A DNA stretch of 64,000 nucleotides from Lacimicrobium alkaliphilum. Its GTDB lineage: Bacteria > Pseudomonadota > Gammaproteobacteria > Enterobacterales > Alteromonadaceae. Made by a program: the position numbers and the translations under genes. Positions within the stretch are counted from its first letter, which is position 1; every line of letters starts with the position of its first letter. Of this stretch, positions 1 to 8,465 are shown piece after piece. A model generated the notes under the pieces. It was not told the origin of the DNA and did no database searches. It was given only the letters and a program-made list of their open reading frames with translations. The stretch spans positions 992,001 to 1,056,000 of the forward strand of contig NZ_CP013650.1 of the NCBI RefSeq assembly GCF_001466725.1, in the 5' to 3' direction.

Positions 1-1
1 G

Positions 2-346
2 CTGGCCTGCTGGGACCGCCTCAAGGCGCAGGGTACCAAGTTTATGACGGCGCCCCCCGAGACCTATTATCAGATGCTGGAAGAGCGTTTGCCGGGGCAC
101 GGTGAACCTGTTGATGAGCTTCAGTCCCGCGGTATTCTGCTCGATGGCACTACCGAAGGCGGTCAGCCTCGTCTGTTGCTGCAAATTTTCTCTGAGACGA
201 TGCTTGGGCCGGTATTCTTTGAGTTTATCCAGCGCAAAGAAGATGAAGGCTTCGGTGAGGGTAACTTCAAGGCCTTGTTTGAGTCGATTGAACGTGATCA
301 GGTGAACCGTGGTGTGGTCAAAAAGAAAAATGAGGAGACGGCATAA
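2..346 (+). CDS. hpd: 4-hydroxyphenylpyruvate dioxygenase, C-terminal part (5' end outside window)
   Basis: The open frame runs in from the window edge, so only the last 114 residues are visible. They match the C-terminal domain of 4-hydroxyphenylpyruvate dioxygenase, the non-haem Fe(II) enzyme that makes homogentisate in tyrosine breakdown. The segment [11 protein letters not shown] carries the glutamate known as the third iron ligand, and it is followed by the family's [18 protein letters not shown] ending. The stop codon overlaps the start of the next gene by one base (TAATG), so the two are translationally coupled. The first two iron-binding histidines lie upstream and cannot be checked. 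Confidence 0.93.
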   Translation: MACWDRLKAQGTKFMTAPPETYYQMLEERLPGHGEPVDELQSRGILLDGTTEGGQPRLLLQIFSETMLGPVFFEFIQRKEDEGFGEGNFKALFESIERDQVNRGVVKKKNEETA

Positions 347-894
347 TGGCAATTAAACGTATCCATCATGTGGCCTACCGCTGTAAGGATGCCAAGCAGA
401 CGGTCGAGTTTTACCGTGACTTGCTGGGCATGGACTTCCAGCTGGCGATTGCTGAGAACGAAGTGCCTTCTACTAAAGAGCCTGACCCTTACATGCATGT
501 TTTTCTGGATGCGGGCATGGGTAATGTATTGGCCTTTTTTGAGATCCCCAATTCGCCGGAAATGGGCCGTGATCAGAATACCCCAGCATGGGTTCAGCAT
601 ATTGCGTTTGAAGTAGAGAGTATGGATGAGCTGCTGGCCGCGAAAGCGAAGCTGGAAGCCAATGGCGTCGACGTATTGGGTCCCACTGACCATACGATTT
701 TTAAATCCATTTATTTCTTTGATCCTAATGGTCATCGTATTGAACTGGCGGCAAACACGGCTAAGCCAGGCATGTTGGGCGAACTCAAGCGTGTCGCTCC
801 GGATATGCTGGACGAATGGGCGCGTACCAAGAAGGCCCCCAAGCATGCCGACTGGCTGCATAGCGGTGGCGATTTTAAAGGGGCCGGAGAGTAA
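346..894 (+). CDS. VOC (glyoxalase/dioxygenase superfamily) protein
   Basis: This 182-residue protein has two beta-alpha-beta-beta-beta modules of the vicinal oxygen chelate fold. The four expected metal-ligand positions can be seen: H8 (IHHVAYRC), E66 (LAFFEIP), H85 (VQHIAFEVE) and E133 (HRIELAAN). All four are present, so an active metal site is likely. It starts inside the hpd stop codon, which points to a linked role in aromatic amino-acid catabolism, but the substrate cannot be told from sequence. Lactoylglutathione lyase is possible but less likely because of the extra 40-residue tail. A strong terminator follows, so this is the last gene of the operon. Confidence 0.85.
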   Translation: MAIKRIHHVAYRCKDAKQTVEFYRDLLGMDFQLAIAENEVPSTKEPDPYMHVFLDAGMGNVLAFFEIPNSPEMGRDQNTPAWVQHIAFEVESMDELLAAKAKLEANGVDVLGPTDHTIFKSIYFFDPNGHRIELAANTAKPGMLGELKRVAPDMLDEWARTKKAPKHADWLHSGGDFKGAGE

Positions 895-933
895 TAACTC
901 AGGTAGCCTTTACCCTAAAAGCATTTCTTTCTG

Positions 934-957
934 ACCCGGCCTCTGGCCGGGTTTTTA
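934..957 (+). terminator. Rho-independent terminator of the hpd operon
   Basis: An 8-bp perfect stem (ACCCGGCC, loop TCT, GGCCGGGT) is followed directly by a run of five T. It lies 40 bases after the VOC gene stop. Confidence 0.92.
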
Positions 958-1017
958 ATTTCCAGTCGCTCATTTGTGAAAATATATTTGCCATCAGTGG
1001 TGCTTCGATACTACATT

Positions 1018-1031
1018 TGTAAGCGCTTTCA
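1018..1031 (+). promoter_or_regulatory. LacI-family operator-like site (TGTAAGCGCTTTCA)
   Basis: The 14-mer TGTAAGCGCTTTCA fits the TGNAARCGNTTNCA-type consensus bound by LacI/GalR-family sugar repressors and by CcpA, with a central CG and near-perfect dyad symmetry. It lies 17 bases before the glycosidase start codon, so it would sit in the 5' untranslated region or just after the promoter. A weak promoter (TTGCCA at 988 and TACTAC at 1009, 15-base spacing) is just upstream. No LacI-type regulator gene is in the window. The site match is seen; the regulator is inferred. Confidence 0.6.
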
Positions 1032-1048
1032 ACAATCTGGGCTTATTT

Positions 1049-2371
1049 ATGTCTCTATTCCGCTTTTCCCAACTCGTCGTGATTTGTTTGCTGACGTCGC
1101 TTTTCTTTGTCTGCGTCGCAGAGCCGTTGGCGAAAGCGCAAAAGACGATGGCGCCTGTTCCGGTAAAACTGGTTGAGCAGGACGGAAACTGGATTATTGA
1201 GCGTCAGGGCCAGCCCTACTTTATAAAGGGAGCCGGAGGGCATCAGCATCTGGCTTATCTGGCCCAAAGCGGTGGAAATTCGCTGCGTACCTGGAGCACT
1301 GATAACGCAGAGCGAATACTCGACGATGCCCATCAGGCTGGTCTGACGGTAATGCTGGGATTGCGTATGGGAAAAGAACGGCACGGCTTTGATTATAATG
1401 ATGAGGCCGCCGTCACTTCGCAGAAGGCGCGAATCCGGGAGACAGTGCTCAAATACAAAGATCATCCGGCACTGCTGGCATGGGGCATAGGTAATGAACT
1501 CGATTTGTTCTATACCAACACCGATATGTGGTATGCCGTTGAAGAGATTGCCGCGATGATCAAAAGCCTCGACCCATATCATCTGGTGACGACGGTAACG
1601 GCGGGCATCAATAAAGAAAAAGCAGAGCTGATCGCCAGTCGTGTACCCAGCATTGACTATCTGAGTATTAATATCTACGGCGGACTGGAAACCCTGCCTC
1701 AGACTCTGGATAAAATTGGTTATAACGGCCCTTATGTGGTGACGGAGTGGGGGCCAACAGGCCATTGGGAAGTTGATAAAACAGACTGGGGCGTGCCGAT
1801 TGAGCAAAGCAGCAGTGAAAAGGCCGCAATTTATCGGCATAGATATGAGCAGGGCATCGCCGGTGCGCCGGGTAAAGCGCTGGGCTCCTACGCGTTTTTA
1901 TGGGGGCAGAAACAGGAAACCACCCCAACCTGGTATGGTGTGTTTACCGAAGCAGGTAACCCGACTGAGGTGGTGGACAGCCTGCATTACCTCTGGACGG
2001 GTGAATGGCCCGTTGAGCGGGCACCGTCGATTTTGTCTTTTAAATTACAGAATCAGGCCGCCACAGACAGTGTGCACCTTAAACCCGGCCAGCCGGTGGA
2101 CGTGATTGTTGACTACCAACCGGGCAGCGACAGTCAAATTCGCATTGACTGGGAGGTGTTACCGGAGAGTACGGATATTAAATCCGGTGGCGATCCCGAA
2201 TCCCGTCCGCAGCCGCTGCCGTTAAAACAGCTTGCTGACAATAAAAAGGGGACGATGCAGTTTCTGGCACCACAAGACGCGGGGCCTTACCGCCTGTTTG
2301 TGACCATAGAAAATGGCAGTGGCAAGGTCGCCAATGCGAATTTTCCTTTTATGGTAACGGCGGCCAACTAA
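1049..2371 (+). CDS. Secreted clan GH-A glycosidase (glycoside hydrolase family 2 TIM-barrel type)
   Basis: A 440-residue protein with an N-terminal export signal (hydrophobic segment about residues 8-24). A TIM barrel of about 270 residues follows, with the two clan GH-A catalytic glutamates: E150 in AWGIGNELD (acid/base) and E233 in VVTEWGPTG (nucleophile). The opening part, GQPYFIKGAGG then GGNSLRTWSTDN, is typical of GH2-like barrels. The last 110 residues look like an Ig/beta-sandwich accessory domain. It probably acts in the periplasm or outside on a beta-linked glycan; the exact substrate is not clear. It is a single gene between terminators, with a LacI-type operator in its leader that suggests induction by sugar. 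No clear ribosome site supports the ATG. Confidence 0.82.
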   Translation: MSLFRFSQLVVICLLTSLFFVCVAEPLAKAQKTMAPVPVKLVEQDGNWIIERQGQPYFIKGAGGHQHLAYLAQSGGNSLRTWSTDNAERILDDAHQAGLTVMLGLRMGKERHGFDYNDEAAVTSQKARIRETVLKYKDHPALLAWGIGNELDLFYTNTDMWYAVEEIAAMIKSLDPYHLVTTVTAGINKEKAELIASRVPSIDYLSINIYGGLETLPQTLDKIGYNGPYVVTEWGPTGHWEVDKTDWGVPIEQSSSEKAAIYRHRYEQGIAGAPGKALGSYAFLWGQKQETTPTWYGVFTEAGNPTEVVDSLHYLWTGEWPVERAPSILSFKLQNQAATDSVHLKPGQPVDVIVDYQPGSDSQIRIDWEVLPESTDIKSGGDPESRPQPLPLKQLADNKKGTMQFLAPQDAGPYRLFVTIENGSGKVANANFPFMVTAAN

Positions 2372-2373
2372 TC

Positions 2374-2420
2374 AGATAATTACCCACTCAGCGTGAGCAA
2401 TTATCTGTGCGGATTGGTAT
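2374..2420. terminator. Hairpin between convergent genes, containing an ATTGGTAT-type repeat
   Basis: An 8-bp stem (AGATAATT at 2374, AATTATCT at 2399) encloses a smaller CTCA/TGAG stem. It lies between the glycosidase and the convergent prsT and may act in both directions, although no long T run follows. The right half, AATTATCTGTGCGGATTGGTAT (split here as AATTATCTGTGC and GGATTGGTAT), recurs near 6232-6252 and in a related form at 9464-9486. Confidence 0.5.
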
Positions 2421-2481
2421 AAACCTGAGTGTCTGAAAAGCAGTATTCAGGTTTGGTAGCACCAGCTAACAGCAAAAACGC

Positions 2482-5271
2482 TTATTTATCCAGGCTTTCC
2501 AATAGCAATGACGCTTCCTCATATATGGGATGGCTGCTGTCTTTGGTCGCTATCCGCAGCTCACTTCTGGCTTCTTCATTGCGGTTCAGCCTGGCCAGGA
2601 CATAGCCCAGATGATAGCGGACTTCCGGATCGGAAGAGTTCAACACGTAGGCTTCGCGTAGCCGTGACAACGCTTTTTCATAATTGCCTTTACGAGCATG
2701 GATCCAGCCCAGTGTATCCAGCAGTGCATGATTGCTGTTGCCTGCCGCGGTGAGCGCTTTTTCTGCCGTGCGCAGGGCTTTGTCCAGATCAGAGGCCGCA
2801 TAGAGATTAGCAAGGTTGTTCAGCACTGCCGGATGATCTTTAAACTCTGTGGTGTCCAACAGCGCTTCATAGTGGTGCTGAGCTTTGTCATTATTGTTGG
2901 TAACCAGATAACTGTCGGCCAATAGCTTACGGATCCACGCAGGGGTTGCGGCTTGTTCTATGATGGGTTCCATAACGGTATGGAACTGCCCGGCATGGTG
3001 GCCATCCAGAGTCATCTGATAGAAGCTTACGATGGCTCCAAGGTTGCCGTTATCCTCGGCAATAGACTGGCTGAACGCCTGGCTGGCGACGTTCCAGTTG
3101 TTACCGGCACGGGCATATTCACCTTTAATCAGCCAGAGTTGCGATGGCTTTATATCGGTGTCTGCGAGTCGGTCAAGCAGGGTTTGGGCGGCAGATAAAT
3201 TTCCGTTGCTCAGCTCCATTCTGGTCAGTGCAAGCAATATTGCGCTATTTCCGGGTTGTAACTGTTCGGCTTTCTGGAGGCTCTTGCGGGCTCCGGTAGC
3301 GTCGCCCGCCTGTTGTTGCAGGGTCGCCAGCTCCAGTAATTTCCCGGCATCGTCACTCCACAGACTGAATAAGACATTCAGGTTGGACGTTGCCGCTTCA
3401 GGATCATTGGTCTCAAGATACAATCTGGCCTGTAAACCTATATATTGAGGGTTAAACCGGTCTGTCTTACGCAGGCCATCAACAATACTCAGCGCCTCTT
3501 TCCACATGCGTCGCTGCAACATAATATTGAGAATTTTCTCCTGAGCTTCTTTGTTCTGAGGAGCGTAATTGAGCACTTTCTGTAGCTGGGCGGCGGCCGC
3601 TTCCTGATTACCTGACTGTATTTCCAGGTCGGCCAGTTTCAGCAGAGCAGGAATATGGGCCGGGCGATCTTTTAGAAACTCCCGGAGGACATTACCGGCT
3701 TCAGAATAATCTTCTCTGGCCTCATATAGCAGCGCCAGATTGAAGTTCGCGGTATCGTTGTCGTTGTCTTTAGCCAGCACTTTACGGATAGTTATTTCCG
3801 CCTGCTCAAACTGCTTCCTGGCGATTAATAATGTGGAATACAGGTTCAGTGTTTGATGGTGCTCGGGATGTTGCGCGACCAGCTTCGTAATAATGCTATC
3901 TGCTTGTTCCTCATCGCCCATTCGCAGCAAGAGTTTTGCTTTTAGCAATTGAAACCTCAGCTGTTGAGCTGTTGTCTCAAGCTGCTCAATATTCTCCAGC
4001 GCTTTGGCATATTTTCCCTGTCTGGCCAGTAAATCTGCCTGAGTATATTTCAGCGAGGGAGCACTATCGAAACGGCTTTGTAATGCTTCCAGGGTTTTTT
4101 CAGCCCGGAACAGGTTATCCTGGGTGAAGTAAAGGTTGATTAACAGCAACCCCAGGTCAAGATCGTTGATGACCCGGCTCTGATGCTTTTCCAGTAAGAT
4201 GATCGCCCTGTCAGCGTTATCTTTGCTGATATAGGTTTCAGCCAGCAGGCGCAACGCCTTGGTATCTGCAGGCTGCCTTTCTGTATGTTTCAGCAAAATA
4301 CGCTGAGCCGATTCCATATTACCCTGCATGTACTCTGAAAGACCATGTACGTAGCTGTTGCTGCCCTTGTAGAGAAGTCCATCTGGATCAAGTTCGGCCA
4401 GGTTCTGGCTAAGCGTCATTAACTGCTCTTTGGCGGCCTCAGGGTTACCCTGATAGCTCAACATCCAGGACTTGAGGATATTGGCCGTAGGCTCAAGCGG
4501 GTTAAGCTCTAACAATAGCTCGTTATACTTGCGGGCCTGCTCATAATTGGCGAGGCTAAAATGGCTGTGAGTTAGGCCGCGCAGAATAAGTAAATCATCG
4601 GTGTCGATCGCATAGGCCTTGTTAAAAGCGCTTAGCGCCTGGTCAAACTGTCCTTGCCTGAGCGCAATATCACCTTTCAGTTGCCAGGATTTCTCATTAT
4701 CAGGGGCTTTTTCAATTGACTGATTAATCAACGCTTCAGCTTCGCCATGTCGGCGCTGTTGCATGTAAAATGTTGCCATTGTATTTATAGCCCGGACTTC
4801 ATCCGGAAACAGCGCTTTGGCCTGACTGAACTGTGCATCAGCTTGCTCCGGGCGCTGCCGCAGAAGATAGGCCTGCCCACGGAGCAGATGCCATTCGAAT
4901 TTACCCCTGCGGCTAAGCGTGTCATAGCGATCTTCAAAAGCGATCAGAGCATCAACTTTATTCTGAAGAATCAGGCTGCTGCCAAGCAACGGCAGCACTA
5001 GGTTCAGGTCGGCCCCCAGTTCCAGCGCCTCCATAAAAAGCTGCTCGGCGGCTTGCATATTGCCAGTGTCGAAATAGACATTACCCATCAGCAGTGTGGA
5101 GGGAAGGTGGTCGGGGTTATCTTGCAGGGCGTTTTTAAGGTGAATAAAAGCGTCTTCGTGTTTGCCTTTATCGTAGGACGCTATAGCAGCTTCGTAATGT
5201 TCCGCAAAATCCTGGGCCAGTGAGGCTCCAACCCAGAGTAGCAAGGTCAGTGCGATAAGAATCGACTTCAT
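2482..5271 (-). CDS. prsT: PEP-CTERM system TPR-repeat protein PrsT
   Basis: A 929-residue protein built almost wholly of tetratricopeptide repeats after a signal peptide (hydrophobic core about residues 5-16, cleavage after GASLA). Size, repeat layout and neighbourhood fit PrsT, the large TPR protein that accompanies exosortase/PEP-CTERM systems. Family members are often lipoproteins. No lipobox cysteine is visible here, so it is probably soluble in the periplasm. A TTG lies three codons upstream, but I chose the ATG at 5271 because it opens directly into the signal peptide. It lies 66 bases downstream of a PEP-CTERM substrate gene on the same strand and probably shares its sigma-54 promoter. 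Its role is taken to be a scaffold or assembly factor in envelope protein sorting or EPS export; this is inferred from context. Confidence 0.85.
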   Translation of the reverse strand: MKSILIALTLLLWVGASLAQDFAEHYEAAIASYDKGKHEDAFIHLKNALQDNPDHLPSTLLMGNVYFDTGNMQAAEQLFMEALELGADLNLVLPLLGSSLILQNKVDALIAFEDRYDTLSRRGKFEWHLLRGQAYLLRQRPEQADAQFSQAKALFPDEVRAINTMATFYMQQRRHGEAEALINQSIEKAPDNEKSWQLKGDIALRQGQFDQALSAFNKAYAIDTDDLLILRGLTHSHFSLANYEQARKYNELLLELNPLEPTANILKSWMLSYQGNPEAAKEQLMTLSQNLAELDPDGLLYKGSNSYVHGLSEYMQGNMESAQRILLKHTERQPADTKALRLLAETYISKDNADRAIILLEKHQSRVINDLDLGLLLINLYFTQDNLFRAEKTLEALQSRFDSAPSLKYTQADLLARQGKYAKALENIEQLETTAQQLRFQLLKAKLLLRMGDEEQADSIITKLVAQHPEHHQTLNLYSTLLIARKQFEQAEITIRKVLAKDNDNDTANFNLALLYEAREDYSEAGNVLREFLKDRPAHIPALLKLADLEIQSGNQEAAAAQLQKVLNYAPQNKEAQEKILNIMLQRRMWKEALSIVDGLRKTDRFNPQYIGLQARLYLETNDPEAATSNLNVLFSLWSDDAGKLLELATLQQQAGDATGARKSLQKAEQLQPGNSAILLALTRMELSNGNLSAAQTLLDRLADTDIKPSQLWLIKGEYARAGNNWNVASQAFSQSIAEDNGNLGAIVSFYQMTLDGHHAGQFHTVMEPIIEQAATPAWIRKLLADSYLVTNNNDKAQHHYEALLDTTEFKDHPAVLNNLANLYAASDLDKALRTAEKALTAAGNSNHALLDTLGWIHARKGNYEKALSRLREAYVLNSSDPEVRYHLGYVLARLNRNEEARSELRIATKDSSHPIYEEASLLLESLDK

Positions 5272-5294
5272 AAACAGCAACCAAAAACGAGAAA

Positions 5295-5314
5295 GGGGTA
5301 GATTACTCTACCCC
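5295..5314 (-). terminator. Stem-loop between PEP-CTERM gene and prsT (attenuating terminator or processing site)
   Basis: A perfect 8-bp stem GGGGTAGA/TCTACCCC with a four-base loop. On the minus strand it is followed by TTTCTCGTTTTT, a broken T tract. It could lower read-through into prsT so that the PEP-CTERM protein is made in excess. Confidence 0.6.
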
Positions 5315-5337
5315 ATAACTGTCTGTGTAAGAAAGGA

Positions 5338-6036
5338 TCAGACGTTTCTCTTGCGTCCTGCCAGGGTGGCAAGGCCTAATAAAAACAGTGCGATGGCAGC
5401 GGGTTCCGGCACTTCTGTCGTTATTTTCTGGCTGGTTTGCAGCCCGCTTAACTTCATGAAGTCGTTACCTGTTGACCAGCCCATATTGGCGATAAACGGA
5501 TTGTAAGCACTAATCAGCCAGGATTTAGACGTGACCGTAGGAGAAATACTCTGATAAGTATTGTTGGCAACGTCAGAAAAACTGCCCTGCGATGTCCAGC
5601 CACTGGTCAGAAATGAATTCCAGCTGGTGCCGGATAAATCAGTCATACTGCCGTTACCAGTATAAGCAGCAACTGAAACATCTGAATCATTGTAGTGCCA
5701 GCCAATGCTGAAACTGTCCAGGGATACTTCCTGATCAAAGGTAATCAGCATTGCATCATACTGACCTGAATTATCCATTGAGTGATGTGTATTGCTGTTA
5801 TATTCGTTCCAGTCGTGAATGACCCCTGAACCACTCGACCACTGGCCAATCCAGGCCTGCCTCATATTCTGGTAGCCTGTTCCGGACCAACCCGTAATAT
5901 TGGCATTGACACCATTGATATTCATGCTCAGAGAGCTGGATGTTCCGGAAGAATTACTCAAATCCCAGACTTGCGTCGCTGCGCTGGCCTGAAAACCAAT
6001 CAGGGCTGCGATTATTAGCAAAGACGTTTTAAACAT
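5338..6036 (-). CDS. PEP-CTERM sorting-domain protein (exosortase substrate)
   Basis: A 232-residue exported protein. It has an N-terminal signal peptide (MFKTSLLIIAALIGFQASA), a Ser/Asn/Gly/Trp-rich body with no family I recognise, and a C-terminal sorting signal. That signal has the three classic parts: VPEP at about residues 209-212, the hydrophobic stretch AAIALFLLGLATLAG, and the basic end RKRNV. XrtA is expected to cleave at this motif; a matching exosortase A is encoded at 61.0 kb. The start at 6036 was chosen because AGGA stands eight bases before it and the signal peptide begins there; the longer frame to 6090 overlaps the promoter. Upstream is a -24/-12 promoter, and prsT follows. 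The body has a tryptophan-rich beta-type composition. Confidence 0.9.
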   Translation of the reverse strand: MFKTSLLIIAALIGFQASAATQVWDLSNSSGTSSSLSMNINGVNANITGWSGTGYQNMRQAWIGQWSSGSGVIHDWNEYNSNTHHSMDNSGQYDAMLITFDQEVSLDSFSIGWHYNDSDVSVAAYTGNGSMTDLSGTSWNSFLTSGWTSQGSFSDVANNTYQSISPTVTSKSWLISAYNPFIANMGWSTGNDFMKLSGLQTSQKITTEVPEPAAIALFLLGLATLAGRKRNV

Positions 6037-6073
6037 TGCTTGTATCCTGAAACTACTGTTGAACCCAAATTTA

Positions 6074-6089
6074 TGCAGTTGCTGTGCCA
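6074..6089 (-). promoter_or_regulatory. Sigma-54 (-24/-12) promoter of the PEP-CTERM/prsT operon
   Basis: Read on the minus strand the site is TGGCACAGCAACTGCA. It matches the RpoN consensus TGGCACGNNNNTTGCA except for one base in the -12 element and the weakly conserved G, with correct GG-to-GC spacing. Transcription would start near 6063, leaving a leader of about 27 bases that contains the AGGA ribosome site. Sigma-54 control through PrsK/PrsR is established for PEP-CTERM/EPS genes in other bacteria. Confidence 0.8.
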
Positions 6090-6140
6090 ATAGTAAATAA
6101 TCGTTTTATTTCAATTGTTTACAAGTTTTGCGCAGTAAAA

Positions 6141-6169
6141 GTCGGTAAAGTGGTGTAAATAAAACCGAC
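6141..6169. promoter_or_regulatory. Candidate enhancer-binding dyad upstream of the sigma-54 promoter
   Basis: Inverted repeat GTCGGT (6141-6146) and ACCGAC (6164-6169), separated by 17 bases, lies 50-80 bases upstream of the -24 element. Position and symmetry suit a bacterial enhancer-binding protein such as PrsR. The assignment is inference only. Confidence 0.35.
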
Positions 6170-6231
6170 AGTGGAATGCATATCAACCATTATATGCGAC
6201 TTTGCCTTTCGCAACCACGCTCAGCAACGTA

Positions 6232-6252
6232 ATACCAATCCACACAGATAAT
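6232..6252 (-). repeat. ATTGGTAT-type intergenic repeat, second copy
   Basis: The plus strand here, ATACCAATCCACACAGATAAT, is the reverse complement of the 2399-2420 copy with one change. It is followed by a GC-rich stretch to 6341 with AGAAGGGC/GCCCTTCT and CCGGGC/GCCCGG pairings, which may end transcription of the upstream minus-strand amidohydrolase. Confidence 0.5.
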
Positions 6253-6341
6253 TGCCCTCTCAGAGCGAGCCAGAAGGGCTTGGATCAAGGCGGCGTTTTA
6301 CTCCGGGCATCCATGCCCTTCTCCCGAAGCCCGGCATACAC

Positions 6342-7745
6342 TCATCTCTGATAGACCTGCTTTCCAGCCTGTATCACCATTGCAATATCACGGGTATTCG
6401 CAACAGACTGACTGGGATCGGAGCTGAATACGACAAAGTCGGCAATCAGACCCGGAGCCAGTCGTCCAAGATGCCTGGTCTGACCCAGTACCTCGGCGCC
6501 TTTGTGAGTAGCCATAGCCAGAATTTGCATCGGGGTAAGTCCGGCATCGGCCATCAGCGCCATTTCCTGATGATAGCTTAGCCCGGGGATTACCCAGGGA
6601 TTGCCAAGGTCGGTGCCGATACTAAGGGTGACACCGCGTTCATGCAAAAGTTTTACAAAGGCCAGTACTATGGGCCAGACCTGCTTTGCTTGTTGATAAT
6701 CCTCTGCCTGCCAGCCGATATTGAAATGATAGAACCTGCGCCAGTTGTTAAGTAAGTCAGGATGAACCAGTTCCAGTTCTTCATGTGCCGTCACCTGTGG
6801 CCGATCAGCAAAAAATGCGTTGTAAAACACAATCAGAGTGGGATCTACTGCGGTGTTTGTGGTTGTCAGTGTCTGCGTGAGCTGATTGATCTGTTGGCTT
6901 TCCAGCGACACCTGCTGATACCATTCAAACCAGCTGAAACTGCCAGGACGACGGTGTTGCAGATAGTGCTGCCGTTGATTGTGCTCAAGCAGGTCTGGTG
7001 AGACCGGCATGGCATGTACCAGATGATCAATGCCAAGCTCTGCCCCTGCAATCCAGCTGATATCCTCAAGGTGAGCAATAACCGGTAACTGAAGTGCGTC
7101 GGCACTGTCTACTGCGGCAGCGATTTGTTCTTTGCTAAGGCCGGTGTAGAGTTTGATGTAGTCAACGCCAAGTCGGGCCTGCTCGCGGATCTCGCGATGG
7201 ATCGTTTCATTGGTGCTTACCTCTGCCACCAGTCCATCAAAAGCTTGGGTGTTGATAATCGCTCCGGCCACAAAGGCTTTAGGGCCTTTTAGCTGACCAT
7301 CTTGCTGAGCTTTCTTGTAGGCTAAGTTAGCCTTGGTATCGCCACCCGGGTTACGAATTGTGGTAATACCATGTTGCAGCAGTTTGTCTCCATTCCAGCG
7401 GCCGATTTCAAGACTGTTGGCGGCATGGAAGGTAATATTCTGACCTTCTGCCTGGTAGCTGACTTCACCCAGAGTGATATGTGCATGAGTATCAATAAAG
7501 CCCGCAGTGACATATTTCCCTTGCAGATCCACCACCTGATATTGACCGTTGAGAGTTGGCTTGTTCTGACCCACTGCGACAAAACGGCCATCGCTGACCA
7601 GCAGATAGCCATTTTTGACTATCTTGTTGTCCTCAGGATGAATCAGGGTGGCATTAATATACAATGTCGAAGGGGCGGCGGCGACTGATAATGCTGGCCA
7701 GATAAGTGTCAGAATCAGTGCGATAATATAGATAATTCGGTACAT
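6342..7745 (-). CDS. Exported amidohydrolase (metal-dependent hydrolase)
   Basis: A 467-residue protein with a signal peptide (residues 1-24, cleaved after VAAA) and an amidohydrolase-superfamily barrel. Metal-site residues are visible in order: H87 and H89 (DTHAH), K198 in DYIKLY (probable carboxylated bridging lysine), H225 (VIAHLED), H244 (DHLVHA) and D378 (IGTDLGN). The N- and C-terminal beta-sandwich strands are also present, including the GLIADFVVF ending. This pattern is that of imidazolonepropionase/dipeptidase-like periplasmic hydrolases; the substrate is unknown. It is unrelated to the larger Amidohydro_3 protein at 15.7 kb. It stands alone on the minus strand. Confidence 0.83.
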   Translation of the reverse strand: MYRIIYIIALILTLIWPALSVAAAPSTLYINATLIHPEDNKIVKNGYLLVSDGRFVAVGQNKPTLNGQYQVVDLQGKYVTAGFIDTHAHITLGEVSYQAEGQNITFHAANSLEIGRWNGDKLLQHGITTIRNPGGDTKANLAYKKAQQDGQLKGPKAFVAGAIINTQAFDGLVAEVSTNETIHREIREQARLGVDYIKLYTGLSKEQIAAAVDSADALQLPVIAHLEDISWIAGAELGIDHLVHAMPVSPDLLEHNQRQHYLQHRRPGSFSWFEWYQQVSLESQQINQLTQTLTTTNTAVDPTLIVFYNAFFADRPQVTAHEELELVHPDLLNNWRRFYHFNIGWQAEDYQQAKQVWPIVLAFVKLLHERGVTLSIGTDLGNPWVIPGLSYHQEMALMADAGLTPMQILAMATHKGAEVLGQTRHLGRLAPGLIADFVVFSSDPSQSVANTRDIAMVIQAGKQVYQR

Positions 7746-7907
7746 GTTGTGTTTCCTGATTGATAAATTTCAGGACTATTAGTCGTGGGCAGGGAAAAAC
7801 ACTTACAACCAGCTGGGCATTTTTACTGCCAAAAACGCATTTTTATCGCTCGCAAAAAGACCGGCGCCTCCATCCATGGATATTTGTTAGTCTCCAGACA
7901 GGCTGCG

Positions 7908-8465
7908 TTATTCTGAGAGTCGCTTGAGGATTATTTCTGCCGTGCGCTTTTTGTGACGGAAAAATAATAGCGCCAGTAGCAGTGTGAAGACCGCCAGCAG
8001 TAAGCGCGGTATATCGACGGTGATGGTACCTGTTGCCAGGTAATCGACACCAACCAGAAGCGCTAATACCAGAGTGAAGATCAACGTGGCAGTCCAGCTC
8101 AGCTGCCAACGCAGAATTTCCTGTTTAATCAGGCTGATATGTTCAGGAATCGATTCCGTCAGCGTTTTGTTCCTGAGTAAACGGAAACTATGTAACCGGC
8201 TGCGGTTCAGCAAAAGGTAGGTCACGCTGCTCCAGAAAAAAGCAAAGCCCAGCCATATTGATTGCATCAGGTCCGTATCGGCTCGGAGTTGTGTTATAAA
8301 CAGGTAGCCAACGGCTATCACCAGTATGGTCTCGGTAATCACGTTAAACGTCATCAGCCAGAACTGCTTTTTGTGGCGGCGTTTTAATTTGTCCAGCTCA
8401 ACAGCGGGTTGCTCCGGCGCTGATTGCCAAAGTTCAGACAACCCGGATAACTCATCTTTTTTCAT
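7908..8465 (-). CDS. Four-helix membrane protein coupled to the ECF sigma factor (candidate anti-sigma)
   Basis: A 185-residue protein with a cytoplasmic N-terminal stretch of about 35 residues and four predicted membrane helices: about 38-56, 68-86, 122-140 and 150-168. Its start overlaps the sigma factor stop by four bases (ATGA), so the two are translationally coupled. That arrangement is usual for ECF sigma/anti-sigma pairs, but the zinc-binding HxxxCxxC motif of classical anti-sigma domains is absent. The short N-terminal part (LSELWQSAPEQP) could contact the sigma factor. The function is inferred from position; I know no named family for certain. Confidence 0.65.
   Translation of the reverse strand: MKKDELSGLSELWQSAPEQPAVELDKLKRRHKKQFWLMTFNVITETILVIAVGYLFITQLRADTDLMQSIWLGFAFFWSSVTYLLLNRSRLHSFRLLRNKTLTESIPEHISLIKQEILRWQLSWTATLIFTLVLALLVGVDYLATGTITVDIPRLLLAVFTLLLALLFFRHKKRTAEIILKRLSE

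Noticed and set aside
298..861. Long minus-strand reading frame opposite the VOC gene
   Set aside because: It mirrors the clearly conserved VOC protein and has no ribosome site or family character.
1055..1840. Minus-strand reading frame of 261 codons opposite the glycosidase
   Set aside because: The glycosidase on the plus strand has catalytic motifs and a signal peptide; the antisense frame has none.
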